NCBI GenBank assembly: GCA_963971535.1
Contig: OZ020592.1
Coordinates: forward strand, 51,241,125 to 51,305,124
Length of the DNA stretch: 64,000 nucleotides
Direction: 5' to 3'
Source of the DNA: Notolepis coatsorum
Taxonomy: Eukaryota > Chordata > Actinopteri > Aulopiformes > Paralepididae
The position numbers were made by a program, and so were the translations under genes. Positions within the stretch are counted from its first letter, which is position 1. Each line of letters starts with the position of its first letter. Shown piece after piece: positions 12,120 through 24,509 of this stretch. Under the pieces are notes generated by a model that worked only from the letters and a program-made list of their open reading frames with translations, had not been told where the DNA came from and ran no database searches.

Positions 12120-13071
12120 TGGTGTATTGTTGGTGTTGTTGTTGATGTTGCCATGTCCTTTCTGCGCCATACCCGATATTTCTCTGGTTATCTCGCCAGC
12201 GGTTGAGCTCCCTACCCGAGATTTCTCGGGTTTTCATAGTTTTTATTAAATTTTTTATTTTATTTTAATATTCTATACACTCTCACGGACCTCTGTGTTA
12301 TCATTGGAACTCACTCTGGGACCTCGAGAGTGCAATGTCGGCCGAATCCTGCTAGGTGGCAGTATCGCCTACCCTTTGAAACCTTATTTCACACTGTGTG
12401 TTACATTTTGAGAATTTGGACCTGTGCAAGTGAAACGCTTCATTCGAGCAACTTGATGCATATTTTGTGCCATTTCATGTCAGGGACCCGATGGACATCA
12501 ATACTGGAAATGGCGATCAGACAATTGGAATAATTATTTTGGAATAACTCCTAGCAAAGGTAAGGACTATACATCAATCCTACTTTGATCCTACAATGAT
12601 TTCACATCGATCGCAACAATCAACGTATGTAGTATTCAAAACGTATGCTGTTGCTGACGATCAGAGCATCACAAAACGACCCCCCCCCCCCCTTTGATGC
12701 CTTCATGATGAAACATAATGCCTATTATATACCTTTGATTTGGAAATAATATCGTGTCCAGGCGAGCAACGCGAACGACTTTCGCAAAATGCACATTGCG
12801 CTCCATAACTCAGCTTCCAGGAATTAACCCGGATCACTCTGAAACTATACAATATTCACCACGGGATAACACGCAAACATATACATGAATTTTTTTTTTA
12901 CATGTTGGACGAGAGATAGTGACTGTCAAATGAGCCATAGTATTGTCTCCATAGCTATAATATAGAATATAGATATAGCTCTGCAAACATCGTGACGCAC
13001 AGTGAAAATGCCTATCTTTTAAAGGGTGGCCCATTGCAGGGATGGGGATAATAGCTGGCACTGAATGAGTG
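12120..13071. mobile_element. piggyBac-like non-autonomous element, degenerate copy
   Basis: This region resembles 20419-21366 in several colinear blocks: CCCGAGATTTCTCGGGTTT near 12213, GAAATGGCGATCAGACAATTGGA near 12508 followed by GGTAAGGACT, and CCATAGCTATAATAT near 12950. The right end reads TGGCACTGAATGAG, like the TIR of the better copy, but the TTAA is lost. The left end is unclear. No transposase is present. Confidence 0.4.
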
Positions 13072-13755
13072 GAAGGAGTTCACAAGCTTTCTGTGTATAA
13101 TGTTTATTTTAGACCTATAGGACATAATATATGAATGAAACAACCAATTTTAGTTTCTCTGGGGAAATCTTCTGTCTTTCTGACAAATGAGGTGCAATGG
13201 AACCTAAAGGCTCTGTGTGAAATATCCAGATGGCCTATAAGGCATGATTGCAAAAGAACAAAATACAATTTGGACACACTTCCATGCTTTCCTCCCTGTC
13301 ACTCTTTACCCGTACATTTTCTCATGTAGAATGATGGGCATCTCAATCAAACAGACTCTTATCAGCCAACAAAACGGTGCCAAGACATACCATCTGCTCC
13401 AGCTCAGGGGAGGAGATGATGGAACGTGGTGTAGAAGCATCTCGCTCTTCTCCTTCAACCTCTCCTTGGCTGAAGGGATTAGAGCTGCAGCTGCAGTTCC
13501 TGAACAGTCAGATGACCTTCACCTCAAAACTCACCTTCTCCCCAAGGCTAGTCGACTCTCTCTATGTCCTCGTGGCTCCCCTCCCCCATCCTCCAGCCTC
13601 GAAGGAGGCTGGAGCTATCTCTGCTGTCTCGCTGTCAACGCTCGTCTGACTCAAACCGGAAGAACTCCTGCAGCATAAATGTCTTAAAATCTCTCTCTCT
13701 TGCGCGATACTCTCGAACTCTCTTCGCTGTGTGGCCATCCTGTCACCATAACAAC
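13072..13755. other. Unassigned sequence
   Basis: A plus frame at 13377-13649 is open for 90 codons but has no recognisable domain and no convincing splice context. I do not call it a gene. Confidence 0.4.

Positions 13756-13756
<1 letters not shown>

Positions 13757-13843
<87 letters not shown>
13757..13843. repeat. (CT)n microsatellite
   Basis: About 87 bp of CT repeats with one TTTC interruption at 13811. Confidence 0.95.
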
Positions 13844-13846
<3 letters not shown>

Positions 13847-14265
13847 CTGCCCCCATCACTTGAGAGTCTGTGCCATCTCAAGAATGTTGATTTCCATTGC
13901 ACCTCTCGCGTTGATACAGCACTGGAAGAGCGTGCGATGCCCACAGGCAACAGATGGTTGAAAGACGTCGTGGAATACACAACGGTGGGATCGATATGCA
14001 GGCGCGGCGAGTAGAAGGACTTGTGAGGCAACAAAAGAAAAATCGTGCAGTATCTCGCAATCCGACTAATTGGACTGGCGTAATGCCGAGAAACATTTGA
14101 TATAAAAAGGAGTCCTACGTCTTGAGCCATGCACCCGAATGCTTAGCTGATAATCCTGGTGTTAGCTGTGGAGGCTTGAAATAATTGCAAACCTTTGGAA
14201 ATTATAGCGAACAGTGGGGCGGGGCTAGGGGGTGGCTACTTGGGCTCAAGCCCCGAATGTTTTCT
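13844..14265. other. Unassigned sequence
   Basis: No gene is seen. At 14211-14275 the sequence CAGTGGGGCGGGGCTAG and the following AAGCCCC resemble the left end of a hAT-type element. A loosely similar inverted end (GGGCTAAGCCCC...CTGCCCCTG) lies at 15014-15054. No 8-bp duplication was found. Confidence 0.3.
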
Positions 14266-14900
14266 GAAAAGCCCAGAATCTACTTTCAAGAACATTTAAC
14301 ATTTAGAATCGATTTCAAGGTCCTCCTCTTTATATACAAAGCACTAAATGGAACAGGACCAAGCTACATTGCCAATTCTCTTGTAAACTATGTGCCCCCT
14401 AGAACATTACGATCATCTACTACTGGTTTATTGAAAGTTCCCAACCACAGCCAAAAGAAAATCGGGGACACAGCCATCTCAAATTATGCACCAAAGTTAT
14501 GGAACACCCTACCTATGGACATTAGGAAGGCTAGATCTCTAAACTATTTTATTGCAATGCACTATTGCATTATTTTATTCTATTTTACTAACTATTTTAT
14601 TGCACTGCACTATTTTACTTTGTATCAGTGATAATCAAACCGTAAACAAAGAGGCCTATTAAGATCTTAGATCCTAATATGAAAAACCATGAGATTAATG
14701 TTCTATGTCTTACCTTGACATTGTCTATTTTGCTGCTATCTATTTTATGCTTTGTCTGCACTTTATGCATTGCTCTTGATCTGCCAATATGTGCTCATTT
14801 TATGCCTGTCTTTCTTTTACTGCTGTGAAGCACTTTGAGCTGCAATTCTTGTATGAAAGGTGCTATACAAATAGTGTATTATTATTAATAATTATTATTG
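14266..14900 (+). pseudogene. LINE 3' fragment with ORF2 C-terminus
   Basis: The plus frame at 14280-14570 reads FRIDFKVLLFIYKALNG, PPRTLRSS and APKLWNTLPMDIRKA, which is the conserved C-terminal segment of a widespread fish LINE reverse-transcriptase protein. The 3' untranslated region follows and ends with GTGAAGCACTTTGAGCTGC and a short ATT-rich tail near 14880. The same tail occurs inverted at 42437-42512. It is 5'-truncated and lacks the palm. Confidence 0.75.
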
Positions 14901-15747
<847 letters not shown>

Positions 15748-16115
15748 AGCGCCATGTCACCCAAGGAGACCTGTTAGCAGGGAGGCGTATTGCCCTCTGA
15801 GGCCCGGTTTTGTCTTTGCGTTTCCCTCACAGCTCATCAGCTGTGAAAGGGCTTCACAATAAACGGACCTAAATTATGCATGGTTCTCTTGGGGCTGGTG
15901 TAAAGGTCCCTGACAACGTCACAAAGGTCCCTTCATCACTGCAGGGACTCCGGCTGGCAGGACTGAGGCTCCTTGGGAAATCGTTGGCCTTGGCCTCGGC
16001 CTTGGTGCATATATGTAACGGATGGTATCGTGAAGCGCAGTCAAGAAGGGCTGGGGTGAGTAGCGGTGCTATGGGTTAAACTCACTCTCACATCCTCAAA
16101 GACAGATAGACACGT
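15748..16115. other. Unassigned sequence
   Basis: No gene or repeat identified. Confidence 0.4.
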
Positions 16116-16117
16116 TG

Positions 16118-16206
16118 CGAAGTAGTGGATTCACCTCTTGGTATAGCGGTCTGTGTTGCTGCCTGCGGTGTGGGAGACCGGGGTTCGAATCTCCCTCTGG
16201 GCATCG
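16118..16206 (+). repeat. tRNA-like SINE head or tRNA pseudogene
   Basis: The sequence has an A-box-like TATAGCGGTCTG and a perfect B-box GGTTCGAATCT at the usual spacing, and a four-pair T stem. I cannot fold a proper acceptor stem or anticodon arm, so it is not a functional tRNA. It is more likely the head of a SINE or a repeat-borne tRNA relic. Confidence 0.5.
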
Positions 16207-17186
16207 AAGTTTAAGGTGGCGTTGTCACAACCGTTACATATATAGTGAACACCTAGACGGGGAGCATCAGCACGAGCAGATGCCGCTTCTCAGAGAAAAC
16301 AAGAGCCGGTAAATATACAGAAATTGAATAAGTATGCATACAAAACAATCGCTTTTCTCCCAACAACTGGCTGAGACTGAGGAGGACGTGTTGAAGCAAT
16401 TCCAATATGGAGAATCTTTAGAGGGATTACCACACAGCGCTTATTAAAGAACTTGGTTAATTAGCTTCAATCACAGCTATTGCCAATTGTTATTTATATC
16501 GTTCCCGACAAGCTTGATTAACACATGCAAATTCCTCATAATCCATACTGTACGTACGTATGCCAACTGGATCAGGGTTTTGCAGGCGGTTTGACTGCTT
16601 GTGTACTTTTTCTAATCACAACAGCGAAACCCATTTCTCAAGAGAAATTATGGCAGAGTTTACCCTCTGTCAAATCTGTCATAAGATTTTCTTTTTTACA
16701 TTGGCTGCCTGGCTGGCATATATTCCACCACCAATTAAACCATCCATTTATTAATAATGCATAATGAATATGTATCCATCCGTCCCGCCGAGTGCGTTTC
16801 TACATCTTTATTTCTCATCTTTCATTTCAACCTCTTTTTCCTCTGTTTGCGCCTGCAAAATGTATGATGTATGGGCGAGAGGCATCAGTGTATTCAAGAT
16901 CAACTTGGAGATCCAGGAAGAGAAAGAGGAGGAAGACGAGGACAGGTGTCCAATGCTACAAGACCAACTGAAAGGTTAGGATTAAGTACAGGTTGAGGTT
17001 GACACTCATGAACTCAAGAGAGCCACGGAGAAGAGAACAGTCGCGCCAGATAGAAAGGTCAAGTGTTCCAATGGACTCAGAGACGTTTGTGAGTCACGTT
17101 AGGCGAAAAGCCGACCAACGACACGATACGCGGGATGTATATGTGTAGGAACATCAGAGTAGAAAAAGATGCTGTCGAGAGTGTCA
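16207..17186. other. Unassigned sequence
   Basis: Mostly featureless. An acidic open frame around 16860-16979 (EEKEEEDED) has no domain that I recognise and no support as an exon. Confidence 0.4.
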
Positions 17187-18513
17187 AAACACACTGTAGT
17201 AACAGCACACAGTTACCATAGAAACACACTGTAGTAACAGCACACAGTTACCATAGAAACACACTGTAGTAACAGCACACAGTTACCATAGAAACACACT
17301 GTAGTAACAGCACACAGTTACCATAGAAACACACTGTAGTAACAGCACACAGTTACCATAGAAACACACTGTAGTAACAACACACAGTTACCATGTATAA
17401 ACACACTGTAGTAACAGCACACAGTTACCATAGAAACACACTGTAGCAACAGCACACAGTTACCATAGAAACACACTGTAGTAACAACAGTTACCATAGA
17501 AACACACTGTAGTAACAGCACACAGTTACCATAGAAACACACTGTAGCAACAGCACACAGTTACCATAGAAACACACTGTAGTAACAGCACACAGTTACC
17601 ATAGAAACACACTGTAGTAACAACACACAGTTACCATAGAAACACACTGTAGTAACAGCACAGTTACCATAGAAACACACTGTAGTAACAGCACACAGTT
17701 ACCATAGAAACACACTGTAGTAACAGCACAAGTTACCATAGAAACACACTGTAGTAACAGCACACAGTTACCATAGAAACACACTGTAGTAACAGCACAC
17801 AGTTACCATAGAAACACACTGTAGTACCAGCACACAGTTACCATAGAAACACACTGTAGTACCAGCACAAGTTACCATAGAAACACACTGTAGTAACACA
17901 CAGTTACCATAGAAACACACTGTAGTAACACACAGTTACCATAGAAACACACTGTAGTAACAACACACAGTTACCATAGAAACACACTGTAGTAACAACA
18001 CACAGTTACCATAGAAACACACTGTGGTAACAGCACACAGTTACCATAGAAACACACTGTAGTAACAACACACAGTTACCATAGAAACACACTGTGGTAA
18101 CATGACACAGTTACCATATAGAAACACACTGTAGTAACAGCACACAGTTACCATAGAAACACACTTTAGTAATGGCACACAGTTACCATATAAACACACT
18201 GTAGTAACAGCACACAGTTACCATAGAAACACACTGTAGTAATGGCACACAGTTACCATAGAAACACACTGTAGTAACAGCACACAGTTGCCATAGAAAC
18301 ACCCTGTAATAGCAGCACACAGTTACCATAGAAACACACTGTAGTAACAACATAGTTACCATAGAAACACACTGTAGTAACAACACAGAGTTACCATGTA
18401 GAAACACACTGTAGTAACAGCACACAGTTACCATAGAAATAACACACTGTAGTAACAACACACAGTTACCATAGAAACACACTGTAGTAACAGCACACAG
18501 TTACCATAGAAAC
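17187..18513. repeat. 35-bp minisatellite, about 38 copies
   Basis: The unit is AACACACTGTAGTAACAGC followed by ACACAGTTACCATAGA, 35 bp, repeated nearly head to tail. Variants include AACAACAC for AACAGCAC, deletions of 2-7 bp, and TATAG/GTATAA junctions. No spacers separate the units, so this is not a CRISPR-like array. Its minus strand is partly open (CFYGNCVLLLQ repeats) by chance. Confidence 0.97.
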
Positions 18514-19328
18514 TGTTAGGGATAAGTGTGGTGGAGGACCCAATCGCTGAACAGGACGAGGAGAGAATAGGCAGAGAGGCAGAACGAGACGTGGAGTCAG
18601 GGGTGTAGTAGTAAAAATAGACTTTACTTCCAAAAGGCAGCAACAGAGGTACACGACAAAGGCACAGCATAAAGGCACAGCCGAGCTGGCACGGAGAAGA
18701 GAGTAAACTGACTACAAACGAAAACCTAACCAAAAAACAAACTGTGATACGAAAAACAAAGATGAGCAGCAACAAAACATGGGACACTAGAATACACTTA
18801 CTACTTAACTGGAGCACGATAGAATCAGGAACAGTAACATCAACCAGGAACATGGACATGAAACACAAACAGCAAACAGCAACAGCAAACAATGAACCGA
18901 CACTGGAGGGTAGGGAACACACACACCAGATATAGGGGGAACAATTAACACATGAGCAACAGCAGGGCAATTAGCAAAACGAGACGCACATGGGGGGTGA
19001 GACAACCAGGAAGGAAAACAGACACAAGAAAAGACTGAAACATGATGAGACCAAATAACAATAGTTACACAGACACAGGGGACAACACAAGACTAGACAA
19101 CGGGGATTAGCACAGATAGCAGATACACAGGGACAGTACATAAAAAATTACAGACAAAACCAGGCATGAATGAATAACAGAGGCCAACAAAGTTAGTTGC
19201 CGCAGTTGTCCACTAGATGGCAGCAGAGGATAGTTTATCTGGGGATGGCAGTTCATGAGGCCAGGATGGACAGGAGGGGAGGGGGGAGCAGCAGGCGGAG
19301 TCTGGCCAGGGAACGCTGAACCCTTACA
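18514..19328 (-). repeat. Gypsy-type 3' LTR (815 bp)
   Basis: On the minus strand the LTR begins TGTAAGGGTTCAGCG and ends CTTATCCCTAACA, giving inverted tips (TGTTAGGG/CCCTTACA on the plus strand). A purine-rich tract, GGATGGGGGAG, lies just upstream of the LTR start on the minus strand (19332-19345), as expected for the polypurine tract. The layout and the TCTATTTTTACTAC...TGGGTCCTCC ending resemble fish Ty3/gypsy LTRs. It lies inside the 35-bp minisatellite. Confidence 0.7.
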
Positions 19329-19633
19329 GTACTCCCCCATCCAGGGACGGCTTCCAGGCGGCCAAAAAGACCATCTGGGAACGGGTAAGACGGGGGGCCA
19401 GGATCCAGGGAAGGTGAACACTGAGAGAGTCCGGGGGAAAAGGTCAGGATGGATGGGGCTAGGATGAGGGGCACTGGGGCAGGGGTGCGGCGACAGAAAC
19501 CCAGGAGGGGCATAGGAGAAGGGGGGCCGGGGAACAGGACCGGAGAGGGGTCTGGAGAAGGCACGGCATCAGGGGAACTGGAAACGGGGACAGAGGGTCG
19601 ACGAGGGGAACTGGAAACGGGGACAGAGGGCAG
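19329..19633 (-). mobile_element. 3' internal end of the gypsy element, truncated
   Basis: This GC-rich segment directly precedes the LTR in element orientation and starts with the polypurine tract. A 35-bp block (GGGAACTGGAAACGGGGAC) is duplicated at 19575 and 19606. It stops abruptly where a minisatellite unit resumes at about 19634. No pol domain remains. Confidence 0.55.
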
Positions 19634-19672
19634 ATGTAGTAAGAGCATACAGTTACCATATAGAACCATATA
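19634..19672. repeat. Isolated copy of the 35-bp minisatellite unit
   Basis: TGTAGTAAGAGCATACAGTTACCATATAG is one diverged unit of the array at 17187-18513, separated from it by the gypsy 3' end. This places the insertion within the array. Confidence 0.75.
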
Positions 19673-20205
<533 letters not shown>

Positions 20206-20207
20206 AG

Positions 20208-20415
20208 TTAAGATAAGATAAGATAAGATAAGATAAGATAAAATATTCCTTTATTGATCCCCTTGGGAAAATTCTGGTGTCATAGCAGCATGGGGGAGTG
20301 GGGAAGGGAGGTACAGGTATGGGCAGGGTAATAGTAGAAAGACAAAATAGGAAATAAAATTAGATCTGAATATAAAAATATGAGAAAAAATAAATAGTGG
20401 AAACAATGTAATTAA
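20208..20415 (-). repeat. LINE 3' end copy with (TTATC)n tail
   Basis: The sequence starts (plus) with AGATAAGATAAGATAA repeats, then CCTTTATTGATCCCCTTGGG and a conserved block with GGTACAGGTATGGGCAGGG. A sister copy lies at 60408-60760 in the same orientation. On the minus strand this is a LINE 3' untranslated region ending in a pentanucleotide repeat. No ORF is retained. Confidence 0.6.
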
Positions 20416-20418
20416 CTA

Positions 20419-21366
20419 TTAACTCATTCAACACCAGCCACGAGAAAAGTCGGGTTAACTCGCCAACCGTTCAGCGCCAATCACGAGAAAACTCTGGTTT
20501 TAATCGTTATTTCTCTTATTAGCTATATCCATTCATTTTCATCCATCCAGCCTGATGTTATCATTGGGAATGGGTATGAGCTCGCAAAAGGGCAAATACC
20601 GCCACCTGCGCCTTCCAGCAGGTATTGCACTCTATTAGAAATAATGTAGTTTCTTTTCAGGGCCGATCTGAGCCGTGCGGGTGGGGTTTAAATACTCAGA
20701 CGAGGCAGGCCTTTACAACGATGGCATGGTACACTAACCCCGCCCGCCTGTTCATGTGTAACGCTTGGTAATGTGGGACGGCCCTCCATGAGCAGTATTT
20801 GGAATGGCGATCAGATAATTGGATTATTTCTTTTGCATTACATCAGATACCAGGTAAGGACTCTATATATCAAATCTTGCGTTGATCTGATATTTCTTTC
20901 TACCGCGATCGCGGCTGTCTGTGTGTGGTTGTGTGCCGTTGAGTGGGAGGAGGTGGCGGGGGAGCGCCGCGCTCCAGGGCCCTTTTCATTCTTGCATGAG
21001 GAAGGATAATAACGATCATCTAGCGTTGATTTCAGGATGATTAGATAATCAGGCGAAAAATTACAACGTGTTTAGTGTATTCCACTAAAGGGCTATTATC
21101 GCGTCTTTTCCTGGGATTACTAAGAATCACCAAAACTATATTCATATTCAAAACGGTATAAAACGGAAATGTACAGATGAAAAAACAATCCGTTTTGTAC
21201 ATGTTGACTGGAAGCAACTCACTGACAATCGACGAGTGTATTAGACCCATAGCTATAATATAAGATATATTTTAAGCACTCGCAAATCTCGCAGTCCCCC
21301 CATTGATTAAATCGATGGCGTAATAGCGCCCTCTGGCGCATTAAGCAATGGCGCAGAATGAGTTAA
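20419..21366. mobile_element. piggyBac-like non-autonomous element (948 bp)
   Basis: TTAA lies at both ends (20419-20422 and 21363-21366), next to inverted tips reading ACTCATTC on the left and GAATGAGT on the right. TTAA target duplications are the hallmark of piggyBac (also Kolobok) transposons. Internal blocks are shared with 12120-13071. The 78-codon open frame at 20773-21009 shows no transposase motif. Confidence 0.6.
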
Positions 21367-21481
21367 ATATAGGCCAGCCTGTGAAAATCTGGATCTCTTT
21401 TATTTAAATTTTTTTTACTTTCCAATTATAGCCTTTTAACTTCTACACCCTTTGTATTTGGGCACATTCCATTATCCTGTG
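21367..21481. other. Short spacer between two transposons
   Basis: About 115 bp of AT-rich sequence, with no feature, between the piggyBac-like element and the foldback element's target duplication. Confidence 0.5.
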
Positions 21482-21489
21482 ACATCCCT
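21482..21489. repeat. Left target-site duplication of the foldback element
   Basis: ACATCCCT, identical to 56333-56340, directly outside the inverted tip. Confidence 0.8.
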
Positions 21490-22083
21490 ATGGAAGAAAA
21501 TGAGTGCCAGAAGTATTTGAATTTAATCAGACACCGCATTTATAGCATTGAAAATAATAACTTTGAAAACATGTATCTGAATTTTTTCAGACACCGCATT
21601 TCTGTATCTGAATTTTTTCAGACACCGCATTTATAGTTTCAGACACCGAATTTATAGCATTGCAAATAAATACTTTGAAAATCATGTATCTGAATTTCTT
21701 TGCTCCGAATTTACCTATACGAAATAAAAATGCAGTGTTAATAAAACAATTCGAATGCATAATCAAATTCAATTCGACGCCAAAAAAAAATTCAATGCAT
21801 AATTGCGGTGTATATAATTCGATGTCAAAAATTCGATGCATAATTGCGGTGTATGGAATTCGATGTAAAAAACCAACATCCGGGTTCCCCAGACAGGATA
21901 AGCAATCGAGCTGGATGTAATCGAACGAGATGCATCCAGCTGCAGAACCACAGCACCAGGAGGCTGGGGTCCCGCAGGCTGAGGTCCCTCACGCTTCCAT
22001 TGGCTGATTTGGGTCATGTGACCGTCCCACCCAATGGCTGAATTGGAGTGTTGCACTGCGGGCATTGGCTGATTTGGGTCACG
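21490..22083. repeat. Foldback left arm, outer segment
   Basis: Subterminal region with repeated CAGACACCGCATTTAT and ATGTATCTGAATTTTTT motifs, then TGCATAATTGCGGTGTAT repeated twice. It ends in a block with four CCAAT/ATTGG boxes and TCATGTGAC (22000-22080). The mirror copy is at 55825-56332 plus 54655-54735. Open frames here are shadows of repeats. Confidence 0.8.
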
Positions 22084-22224
22084 TTGCATTGATTGATTGA
22101 TTGATTGAAAACTTTATTAACAGATTGCAGAATGGGTACACGTGACTGCCACAGGCCCTGATTGATTGATTGAAAACTTTATTAACAGATTGTAGAATGG
22201 GTACAGTGACCGATTGATTGATTG

Positions 22225-22270
<46 letters not shown>

Positions 22271-22311
22271 AACTTTATTAACAGATTGCAGAATGGGTAC
22301 AGTGACCGTGA
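22084..22311. repeat. GATT-tract units, left outer block
   Basis: Three units of GATT repeats followed by GAAAACTTTATTAACAGATT and AGAATGGGTACAGTGACC. On the minus strand each carries AATAAA. The mirror block is 54475-54655. Confidence 0.9.
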
Positions 22312-23344
22312 CAGGCCCGGATGCGTCTATATTAATGCCAGCCCAAGAGTGCAAGAGTGCTTCCGCATTCGCCGGTAACCAATGCGCATTTTCTTTTTGA
22401 CGCTCCACAAATGCATGCTTCCCTTGTAACGTTAACACAGCCCAGCTGTCAACTGTACTTTGTAATGTTATGTTATTTCGGGCATTCATAACGTTATTTC
22501 GTGCGACTGTACATTGTAACGTTAACACAGCCCAGCTGTCAACTGTACTTTTTAATGCTATGTTATTTCAGGCATTCATAACGTTATTTTGGGCGTTTTA
22601 TTCATAACAAACATTGACGCGATTCCGCCAACACATATGTAATATTAATAGGTTTTGCTCACAGAGAGATAGATAAATAAATAAACATAATCACGGTTAT
22701 CTACCTCAACAACTGCATGTACTGTAGAAATGTGTGTTTCAGTGCAGATAAAGGTACTGTACAAAATAACCTCTAAAACACTGCTAGAATACACAAGAGA
22801 GATAGATAAATAAATAAACATAATCGCGGTTATCTACCTCAACAACTGCATGTACTGTAGAAATGTATGTTTCAGTGCAGATAAAGGTACTGTACAAAAT
22901 AACCTCTAAAACACTGCTAGAATACACAAGCAGTTAGGGTGCGCTGTGTTAACGTTACAATGTACAGTCGCGCGAAATAACATAATAAGTGAGTGAATCT
23001 GGTCCTCGTTTGGATAATATGTATTCCATTTCCGATGAAAGTACAGTTGACAGCTGCATTGTGTTAACGTTACAATGTACAGCGAAATAACGTTATGGCG
23101 TGTTATGGCGTTATGTGGTCCTCGTTTGGATAATATGTAAAGTACAGTTGACAGCTGCTTTGTGTTAACGTTACAATGTACAGGGAAATAACGTTGCGAG
23201 TGAATCTGGTCTGCGTCGCGATAATATGTATTCCATTTCCGCGTCTGAGTGGCAAAAAAGAAAATGCGCATTGGAGCGCGTTACCGGGGCCAATCAGGGC
23301 AAAATGCGGAAGCGCTCTTGCACTCTTGGGCTGGCATTAATATA
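22312..23344. repeat. Foldback left arm, middle segment
   Basis: This contains three kinds of repeated blocks. GTGTTAACGTTACAATGTACA and ACAGTTGACAGCTG recur at 22425-22560 and 22945-23185. A 133-bp unit with TAGATAAATAAATAAACATAAT occurs twice (about 22664 and 22797). TATTAATGCCAGCCCAAGAG at 22330 and its inverse at 23325-23344 bound an inner inverted repeat. Mirror copies are 44218-44636 and 54147-54475. No gene is present. Confidence 0.8.
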
Positions 23345-23355
23345 GACGCCGCCCG

Positions 23356-23386
<31 letters not shown>

Positions 23387-23585
23387 AACTTTATTAACAG
23401 ATTGCAGAATGGGTACAGTGACCGTGACAGGCCCGGATTGATTGATTGCTTGATTGATTGATTGAAAACTTTATTAACAGATTGCAGAATGGGTACAGTG
23501 ACGTCACAGGCCCGGATTGATTGATTGATTGATTGAAAACTTTATTAACAGATTGCAGAATGGGTACAGTGACGTCACAGGCCCG

Positions 23586-23624
<39 letters not shown>

Positions 23625-23628
23625 AACT
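23345..23628. repeat. GATT-tract units, left inner block
   Basis: Four units as in 22084-22311. Two of them include the full CRE palindrome TGACGTCA (about 23503 and 23573). The last is cut after GAAAACTTT by the poly-T of the L1-A insertion. Confidence 0.9.
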
Positions 23629-23645
23629 TTTTTTTTTTTTTTTTT

Positions 23646-24509
23646 AACTTTCTTTTATTTTGTGTCATAATGAACATCACATTGCAATAATCATACAGTA
23701 TAATATACTTGATTCACATATTCAATGACATTTGTTACTCAGGCTCTTCCCTCTTATTCAATTTGTTTTCAAAGTATTCAGCGTAATCAAAATAAGCTGT
23801 ATAATCCGAGTACGCCTCTTAAACAACCCAGTGGGGAGGGATTTTTACAATTTTTTTTTTTTAGGATTTTTTGTAGGATAAGAAACGAAAAAATAAATAG
23901 AAACATAAATTTAGCAAAAGGAAAAAAAGAAAAAAAAACAACAAAAAAAGAAAAAAAGAGAGAGAGGGCGTCAGACTCATGCTAGTGTATCTCCAGGTAC
24001 AAGGTTACAAGTGACCATCTCTGCATAAACATATCTTTTTTCAGTTGCAATTGTGCAGTCATTTCTTCCATTGTATACATCTGTCTCAGTCTCTTGGTCC
24101 ATTGTTTGATTGTCGGTGGTTGATTTTGTAGCCATGCCATAGTTATCATTTTCCTTGCTATTAACAGTATCACTCTCAAGATGTATAACGTATCTCCATA
24201 GTATGTGCCTTTCGGTATACATCCCAAGATATAGTACGATGGATTCAGAGGTAAGTCAAGATCTAGAATGGTTTTAATCTAATTTTTGATATTCACCCAA
24301 AATGTCTGCACCCTTGGACAGTCCCAGAAAATATGTGTATGATCTCCGATCAATCCACATCCTCTCCAACATAGTGGTGAGGACCCACCAGCAAATCCGG
24401 AGAGAACTTGAGGAGTCCTAAAGTACCTGACCTTGACCTTCCAGTCAAACTCCTTCCACATTGGACTATTTGTGATTTTATGATTGCTTGAATGGCTGTC
24501 CTCCCATTC
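23646..24509 (-). pseudogene. L1-A ORF2 C-terminus and 3' UTR
   Basis: After the stop near 24510 a further frame (24279-24461) carries the C-terminal Cys/His motif CWRGCGLIGDHTHIFWDC, and another (23977-24222) the residual tail. The 3' UTR then runs to the poly-A (poly-T at 23629-23645). Several frameshifts show decay. Confidence 0.7.

Noticed and set aside
13244-13678. A possible host exon (144-codon frame)
   Set aside because: No recognisable domain, no clear splice sites, and overlapping open frames of similar length.
16118-16206. A possible tRNA gene
   Set aside because: A good B box but no acceptor stem or anticodon arm; better explained as a SINE head.
16764-16979. An acidic small protein (71 codons)
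   Set aside because: Low-complexity Glu-rich end and no family that I recognise; likely chance.
17187-18513. A regularly spaced 35-bp repeat resembling a CRISPR array
   Set aside because: Units are head to tail with no spacers, and the context is a vertebrate genome.
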